A DNA stretch of 64,000 nt. It comes from Platycnemis pennipes. Lineage: Eukaryota; Arthropoda; Insecta; Odonata; Platycnemididae. Below are positions 62,201 through 64,000 of the stretch, piece after piece. Location of the stretch: contig OW121854.1 in assembly GCA_933228895.1 (NCBI GenBank), positions 56,028,609 to 56,092,608 on the forward strand, in the 5' to 3' direction. A program made the position numbers and the translations under genes. The notes beneath the pieces were generated by a model. It did no database searches. It had not been told where the DNA came from and saw only the letters and a list, made by a program, of their open reading frames with translations. Numbering within the stretch: position 1 is the first letter of the stretch; the number at the start of each line of letters is the position of its first letter.

Positions 62201-62901
62201 TCGTGGGTAGAGCACGGAATTCCCATACCGATGGCCGCAGTTTCAAGACCCTCCAGGGTAGCATTTTTTTATCTTCAGAATGTATGGATTTTTTCAAGTT
62301 TTTCAACCATTATTTTTGTTATGAGCGTTGGCCTCAATTCACATTTGTTTCTCATACCACTGACTTCAAAATGTTCTGAAAAAAATACTCTTACTATGAA
62401 ACCCTCAACGATGGATAGCTTCCCTTGGGGAAGCTATCCATAAGGGAGTGCTATTTAATCCATCTATACTGTTTCATCCCCCAATCTAACACAGTGATTC
62501 CGGTTGTTTTTGTAGATCTATGTACTACCATGCATACCACTCCGTTATATTGCAAAAGCTATAATCTTATCAAAAATCTCTTTGTTACCCAAATTTATTT
62601 AAGTTTGTATGTGCTAGTACAATATTTTTATGTAGCATTTCATTGATAAAAGCAAAATTGGTTTGTTTTACATTCCTGAGAGTTATCTTTTATTTTTTTA
62701 GGATTGGATAAGGACCACCCCCTGAAGAATTGTTCTCATGTGATTTTATATCAAGAAGATGATCCCAAAAATTTAACCCAGAGAGGTGGTGATCCAAGCT
62801 TCATAAAATATAATATGGTCCATTTCAAGTCTCTGCCCATGACATGGTTTGTGGGTTGCGTTGAAAGCTTTACATTGCTGGATCCTTCCCCATTCCTTTA
62901 A
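26165..62901 (+). CDS. BARD1: BARD1: RING-ankyrin-BRCT ubiquitin ligase subunit
   Basis: BARD1 pairs with BRCA1 through its RING domain to form a nuclear E3 ligase acting on histone H2A and in homologous recombination. Ten coding exons join without a phase error: 26165-26247, 26382-26819, 31130-31487, 31605-31685, 39047-39246, 43037-43279, 53581-53687, 53774-53895, 61155-61362 and 62702-62901. They total 2040 nt, 679 residues (human about 777). The RING is at 25-59 with all eight ligands (C25, C28, C41, H43, C46, C49, C56, C59). Residues 60-270 are a low-complexity basic/serine linker. The ankyrin block (about 279-386) includes GETPLQVACKKG, NPNVKDNFGWTPLHEA and GENCTPLHKAV. BRCT1 (about 436-510) has VTHVVV and EWV; BRCT2 (about 545-679) ends in TWFVGCVESF. 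The start ATG has G at +4 and lies directly before the RING. Exons 1-4 lie in repeat copy B. Confidence 0.92.
26382..26819 (+). CDS. BARD1: BARD1 exon 2
   Basis: Acceptor TATTTTCAG. Completes the RING (NCLHFFCQAC, CSSCPEC) and the C-terminal RING helix (DKFIENLAMYVMNLEKSL), then a basic linker (SKRKLGRRRSLSSKK) that could be a nuclear localisation signal. Donor AATGAG/GTAATT. Confidence 0.9.
27485..28215 (+). pseudogene. Non-LTR RT fragment, copy B
   Basis: Same as 10130-10860, in intron 2 of the intact BARD1. Confidence 0.68.
28630..30385 (+). mobile_element. Penelope-like element fragment, copy B
   Basis: Same as 11275-13030; the GIY-YIG frame is 29085-29378. Confidence 0.78.
29661..30305 (+). 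mobile_element. 645-bp hAT derivative, copy B
   Basis: Same as 12306-12950, with the ATGCCGAT duplication at 29653-29660 and 30306-30313. Confidence 0.86.
31130..31487 (+). CDS. BARD1: BARD1 exon 3
   Basis: Acceptor TATCTTCAG and donor AAAAAG/GTACCT. Serine-rich linker followed by the first ankyrin helix (NAKGETPLQVACKK), which corresponds to KRGETLLHIASIK in human BARD1 as I recall it. Confidence 0.88.
31605..31685 (+). CDS. BARD1: BARD1 exon 4
   Basis: 27 codons in phase 0, GNFKQVQSLIADAANPNVKD then NFGWTPL. Acceptor ATGTTTCAG and donor CCATTG/GTAAGA. Confidence 0.9.
33022..33215. repeat. 85-bp tandem repeat, copy B
   Basis: Same as 15667-15860. Confidence 0.85.
34053..34611. repeat. AACAGTT and TCTGTAAC arrays, copy B
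   Basis: Same as 16698-17256. Confidence 0.6.
36135..37640 (-). pseudogene. RNase H-bearing non-LTR retrotransposon
   Basis: Reading on the minus strand: the RT thumb region at 37640-37170 (TSVKYLGVILDSKFNWGEHL, AVVKPSFLHCSLAWW), then the RNase H domain at 37094-36417 (YTDGSRKEGRGG, FQAEVYM, CTDSQAVL, WVPGHAGIAGNEMADEL), then a Cys-rich tail at 36358-36137 (CRWCEEEDESTSHLLCECP). This order fits the jockey/I/R1 LINE group. It is 5' truncated at about 37640, where an RTE-like tail abuts, and has frameshifts. The duplication boundary 37087 lies inside it, near the start of the RNase H part. Copy A lacks everything right of that point. Confidence 0.82.
37641..37740 (+). repeat. RTE-like LINE 3' tail fragment
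   Basis: AAGAAATACGTAAATATGAA then GAGCTGCGTCAAACCAATC, ending in a GATGATGA-type run. Same family as 6740-6895 and 56655-56746. It abuts the 5' truncation of the RNase H LINE. No target duplication was identified. Confidence 0.65.
37857..38255. repeat. AACAGTT palindromic word array
   Basis: Repeated GTAACTGTTGGATTCAACAG-like words and poly-T spacers. Mirrors the array at 34053-34275 on the other side of the CCCTGGCGAAAA element. Confidence 0.65.
38470..38815. repeat. GTAC-rich tandem repeat, about 121-bp period
   Basis: ACCTGAAATCTGTACAG recurs at 38544 and 38665. CAAATTTTGTACATAATTAG also recurs. About two imperfect copies lead up to the right terminus at 38820. Confidence 0.7.
38857..38950 (-). 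ncRNA. Inverted-repeat unit with hammerhead-like core
   Basis: 23-bp arms (38857-38879 and 38928-38950, two mismatches) enclose a core. On the minus strand the core reads ATGATGAT, stem GGTGC-TTA-GTGCC, GAAA, stem CC-TG-GG, TC. This is the same layout as 49932-50245. Activity is unknown; C3 of the canonical core is replaced. Confidence 0.4.
39047..39246 (+). CDS. BARD1: BARD1 exon 5
   Basis: Two further ankyrin units (HEAIHYNHIEIAKELIEKGG; CTPLHKAVAMNVLEGIKLLL). Acceptor AATTTTCAG and donor CCACT/GTAAGT, phase 2. First exon outside the tandem repeat. Confidence 0.9.
39247..41432. other. BARD1 intron 5, first part, no gene seen
   Basis: 39590-39840 is unusually GC-rich for the window (GGCCACGAGGGCCGC and similar) and may be an unclassified repeat. 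The remainder is AT-rich. Open frames on both strands lack motifs and splice context. Confidence 0.35.
41441..42297 (-). mobile_element. 857-bp hAT element with 16-bp TIR and CGAT arrays
   Basis: Perfect 16-bp inverted termini TAGGCTTGTGCGATGA. The exact 8-bp duplication CTTCAGGG lies at 41433-41440 and 42298-42305. On the minus strand the middle encodes the hAT C-terminus (WYKDRKDVYPRLQKYAKK, then CIPAASTSSERFFSDAGNVV). Next to the left end is a roughly 17-bp tandem array (GATGATCGATGAATTAT), and next to the right end ATCGACTCATCGACATC-like repeats. A deletion derivative, not autonomous. Confidence 0.9.
42306..43036. other. BARD1 intron 5, last part
   Basis: No gene recognised. The open frame 42481-42735 has no family motif. 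Confidence 0.35.
43037..43279 (+). CDS. BARD1: BARD1 exon 6
   Basis: Acidic inter-domain linker, then the start of BRCT1 (ERVVLFGDGLSKNNLKLLGN). Acceptor CATTTCAAG and donor TTCAC/GTAAGA. The acceptor choice is the one that keeps phase; it is slightly unusual in ending AAG. Confidence 0.82.
43280..44345. other. BARD1 intron 6, first part
   Basis: AT-rich intron. Nothing recognised. Confidence 0.4.
44346..49248. mobile_element. 4.9-kb Harbinger-like element, 3-bp CAG duplication
   Basis: Termini GGGGCTTATTAC (44346) and GTAATAAGCCCC (to 49248) pair perfectly. Beyond that, AGAACTCGGGTCGTTATA on the left matches imperfect TTATAACGACCGG and CCTTATAAGTTCCG blocks on the right. CAG flanks both sides (44343-44345 and 49249-49251). 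The 3-bp duplication and G-rich ends suggest PIF/Harbinger. No intact transposase or Myb-like frame is seen, so it is non-autonomous or decayed. It sits in BARD1 intron 6. Confidence 0.65.
46751..46893. repeat. Foldback, about 47-bp arms
   Basis: AATGTTTCTCGGGCTT followed by GGTTAATAGG at the left is matched in reverse complement by CCTATTAACC and AAGCCCGAGAAACATT at the right. About 50 bp separate the arms. Unclassified, inside the 4.9-kb element. Confidence 0.7.
49252..49919. other. BARD1 intron 6 segment
   Basis: No gene or element recognised. Confidence 0.35.
49932..50245 (+). mobile_element. Palindromic element with three hammerhead-like units and 11-bp TSD
   Basis: Inverted arms (49971 on; to 50245) enclose one minus-strand (50023-50055) and three plus-strand (50063-50095, 50112-50144, 50161-50193) copies of a 33-nt motif, the plus copies at an exact 49-bp period. 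The motif is CTGATGAT, stem GACG-TGCTA-CGTC, GAAA, stem CC-TA-GG, TC. CATACGCATAT flanks both sides (49921-49931 and 50246-50256), so this inserted as a unit. Penelope-like elements are known to carry hammerhead motifs in their terminal repeats; the arms share the AAATAAAT-type junction with the Penelope-like arms at 11275-13030. Confidence 0.65.
50415..50649 (+). mobile_element. Candidate solo LTR
   Basis: A 235-bp block begins TGTTGC and ends ATAACA (TGTT/AACA termini). CTCAC and CCCAC flank it (4 of 5 matching, as for a 5-bp duplication). AATAAA lies at about 50585 in GTCAATAAACGC. It is more GC-rich than its surroundings. Overlapping open frames look incidental. Confidence 0.45.
51157..52907. 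mobile_element. pogo/Tigger-like DNA transposon, non-autonomous
   Basis: Left end CAGTAGAAGCCCGGTATA and right end (reverse complement) CAGTGGAATCCCGGTATA, both flanked by TA (51155-51156, 52908-52909). The CAGTxGAAxCCCGGTATAxxGAG end is characteristic of the pogo/Tigger group of Tc1/mariner. No transposase frame survives. The centre is occupied by a second element. Confidence 0.8.
51583..52444. mobile_element. CGAT-rich foldback element with 18-bp arrays
   Basis: Ends ATGGGCGATAT and ATATCGTCCAT. Next to the left end, GATAAGATATCGGGGCAC repeats at an 18-bp period (51612-51768); the right side has scattered ATCGTGATATTTTATCGG-like words. Inner arms (about 51905-52010 and 52105-52225) are inverted copies of each other, with GACAGCCGTTG and CAACGGCTGTC. 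No 8-bp duplication is clear. Frames through the array (IRYRGTIRYRG) are repeat translations, not a protein. Confidence 0.65.
53581..53687 (+). CDS. BARD1: BARD1 exon 7
   Basis: Core of BRCT1: SEVTHVVVNEEHGVCL, then SGILTGKHFVSVE. Acceptor ATTTTTAAG and donor GGAGT/GTGAGT. Confidence 0.88.
53774..53895 (+). CDS. BARD1: BARD1 exon 8
   Basis: The split codon T/GG gives the BRCT1 signature Trp (VEWV). Then the inter-BRCT linker, ending at CLRKQ and donor AACAG/GTATGT. Confidence 0.86.
53896..55664. other. BARD1 intron 8, first part
   Basis: Nothing is clearly recognised. 54120-54210 has repeated GATACC words. 55360-55620 is GC-richer and leads directly into the orphan frame at 55665. Confidence 0.35.
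55665..56050 (+). pseudogene. Unrecognised two-exon coding fragment
   Basis: ATG at 55665 opens MSSEAYRYRKIKVGSRLTF, then a basic stretch (ARKKRKGEFLAKRREEKR) to a donor AAAAAG/GTAAAT at 55780. An acceptor CGAAACAG at 55868 continues the same frame in matching phase: RLKIMGTESHVGG, then SNIDDSVADKTLHDSFDD. The frame stays open until about 56050, where the antisense LINE begins, so it looks cut by that insertion. It is probably a transposon-encoded protein, since it lies in a BARD1 intron among repeats; I do not recognise the family. Confidence 0.4.
56050..58455 (-). pseudogene. CR1/L2-like non-LTR retrotransposon
   Basis: Minus-strand blocks in element order: endonuclease end (58452-58255, CAYYRPPHSDVHSVLELEK, HINSHTNERQII), post-endonuclease region (58169-57706, SGHKVVHVKLSL), RT fingers (57374-56997, VPKDWKIANVIPIFRSGD, NYKPISITSLSCKIIQ, HGSRKGRSC), RT thumb (56545-56285, FIKYLGVTN) and C-terminus (56246-56055, LERVQRRSTRFVKGRY, LIDELGWELLSERRLKFGL). 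This layout is CR1/L2/jockey-like without RNase H. It is frameshifted and interrupted by a 92-bp tail insert, so dead. Confidence 0.8.
56655..56746 (+). mobile_element. 92-bp RTE-like 3' tail insertion with 8-bp TSD
   Basis: The sequence AAGAAATACGTAAATATGAA onward matches the LINE tails at 6740-6895 and 37641-37740. It is flanked by CTGCATCA at 56647-56654 and 56747-56754, exactly 100 bp apart. It is a severely 5'-truncated insertion into the CR1-like LINE. Confidence 0.75.
58456..60027. other. BARD1 intron 8 segment, no gene recognised
   Basis: 58540-58900 is relatively GC-rich, with medium-length open frames on both strands and no motif. 59090-59330 carries a lysine-rich coding-like remnant (KESKTNEILRRKLGFGTSRK) with stops nearby. 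Function is unknown. Confidence 0.3.
60036..60625. mobile_element. 590-bp hAT MITE with 8-bp TSD
   Basis: Termini TAGAGATGGG and CCCATCTCTA. Exact 8-bp duplication GGAATGAC at 60028-60035 and 60626-60633. Subterminal AATTACCGTAATTT-like palindromic words lie at both ends. No coding capacity. Confidence 0.9.
60634..61154. other. BARD1 intron 8, end
   Basis: AT-rich, nothing recognised. Ends at acceptor TTTTTTAG before exon 9. Confidence 0.4.
61155..61362 (+). CDS. BARD1: BARD1 exon 9
   Basis: BRCT2 N-terminal half: LPSIFSGMHFAISSV, ANLVAMGGGKYHSREPDPEA, like human LLPKLFDGCYFYLWG and VTAGGGQILSRKPKPDSD as I recall them. Donor ACAG/GTTTGT. Confidence 0.9.
61363..62185. other. BARD1 intron 9, first part
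   Basis: Nothing recognised. The open frame 61828-62058 has no motif or splice context. Confidence 0.4.
62191..62262 (+). repeat. tRNA-like sequence, possible SINE head
   Basis: TCTCGTGGGTAGAGCAC resembles a pol III A box/D arm. AGTTTCAAGACCC resembles a decayed B box/T arm (GGTTCGANTCC) about 35 bp later. Acceptor-stem pairing is poor, so a functional tRNA is unlikely. Confidence 0.3.
62702..62901 (+). CDS. BARD1: BARD1 exon 10 and stop
   Basis: BRCT2 C-terminal half: CSHVILYQEDDP and FKSLPMTWFVGCVESFTLLD, like human WFIDCVMSFELL as I recall it. Stop TAA at 62899-62901. Confidence 0.9.
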
Positions 62902-64000
62902 CAAGGGTCAGTGAAAAACTGTTCATTCTCTCATTTCATTAATTTTTATTATTATGTGTTGATGTTTTATGTTTTAAGCTGATACTCTTACTCTTATACT
63001 CTTGCTTCACTATAATTATATTTTTAAAGCATTTCATAAATGGATGATAAGTATTATTTGTGCTGAGTTGGCTGTTTTACTGTCTGCAATTGTGTTCTGC
63101 ATTTGTTTAATCTGTTTTAATGACTACTCATTTATTTTATAGTTTCTGCTAGAAGTTTTTATTTTTTTAATGACCCATTTCTAAATTTTTTTCAATTGAA
63201 TACTAACAGTTATATTCCCAAGGATATTTTAAACATGTTTTTATGCTTTCAAACGTAATAAAACAGCTTGAACCTCAATTGTGTGAGTTGTTTTTTTAAA
63301 AGTTTGATTGGTTCATAAATTATTATTGATCTTCTTTGTTCTTCTGTGATATTTATATATACTGGGGTGCTAAACCACTTGATTGGAGGTGAAGTGATAT
63401 TATGTTATACAGAATAAGTATAACAATATTATAATTTGGGCATGGACAAGATATCTTGTCATAAATTTTTGTGCTGTTACATTTTGAGGGGGACTTCTTC
63501 CTTAGTCCTTTAAGTATACTTTTTAGCCAGCATATGGAAGATATATTTTACATTAACCCCACATTTAAATGCAGGTGTTGCCTAACCTAATTCCTAAAAT
63601 GAAATACCCTTTTTAATATGGCGTATGTATATACACAGTTGTAAAATTCAAAGCAGAACTGTAACCATGCCCACGCCACAAAATGTATTTCTATTGGCTG
63701 GCTATGAAGTGGGAAGTGAAGGGAAAAAGGTTCCTCAACTTGAGTAAACAAATTATGGCTGAGAAACAGTTTTTTTGTATTTCTTGGTGATTTTTGAGCT
63801 TATTCAATGATTTTACTGGCTGTCTTCAAAAAAATATTTTTCGGGTAATTTATGTGACTTAGATAAACAACTCAGAGCACAGCAGTGCACTTACATAATT
63901 CTCACACTCTATTTAACACTCACGGGCATGCTACCCACTTGAACTACTTCAATATTTTGTAACCAACAACAGAAATGGATTCCCTAGGCAAGCAACAGCA
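62902..64000 (+). other. BARD1 3' UTR and downstream DNA
   Basis: AT-rich sequence after the BARD1 stop, with a polyadenylation signal candidate at 63257. No further gene is recognised up to the window end. Confidence 0.5.
63257..63262 (+). promoter_or_regulatory. Candidate BARD1 poly(A) signal
   Basis: AATAAA about 355 bp after the stop, followed within 30 bp by a GT/T-rich stretch (TGTGTGAGTTGTTTTTTT). Confidence 0.5.

Noticed and set aside
62070..62443. Overlapping open frames in BARD1 intron 9
   Set aside because: Overlap the tRNA-like repeat and lack splice context in phase with exons 9 and 10.

Overview
The window looks like animal nuclear DNA, probably arthropod (insect-like). Genes are split into short exons with GT/AG junctions, introns are long and AT-rich, and most bases are fossil transposons (hAT, pogo/Tigger-like, Harbinger-like, Penelope-like, RTE-, CR1- and RNase H-bearing non-LTR elements, MITEs, one solo LTR). 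I cannot name the species.

Two conserved genes are present. WRAP53/TCAB1 (telomerase Cajal-body WD40 protein) lies on the minus strand; four 5' exons are visible (8290 down to 2821) and the rest should lie left of the window. BARD1 (RING-ankyrin-BRCT partner of BRCA1) lies on the plus strand. Its ten coding exons can be joined in phase from 26165 to 62901, giving a predicted 679-residue protein with all eight RING zinc ligands, an ankyrin block and two BRCT repeats. The genes are head to head, 519 bp apart between start codons, so they probably share a promoter.

The main structural feature is a direct tandem repeat of 17,355 bp: 2378-19732 equals 19733-37087, with constant offset and no difference seen, including in homopolymers I compared. 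The unit starts in WRAP53 downstream of its fourth exon and ends in BARD1 intron 4, inside a non-LTR element. Copy A (left) keeps the WRAP53 that can continue leftward plus a BARD1 cut after exon 4. Copy B (right) keeps the full BARD1 plus a WRAP53 cut after exon 4. This is either a very recent duplication or two overlapping contigs joined end to end without merging.

Layout: 1-2377 transposon fossils; 2378-19732 copy A; 19733-37087 copy B; 37088-39046 rest of BARD1 intron 4; 39047-62901 BARD1 exons 5-10 separated by transposon-rich introns; 62902-64000 3' UTR and downstream DNA. Notable repeats are a symmetric 5.9-kb element with CCCTGGCGAAAA termini and palindromic subterminal arrays, compact inverted-repeat units with a hammerhead-ribozyme-like core, and a three-deep transposon nest at 50.7-53.6 kb.
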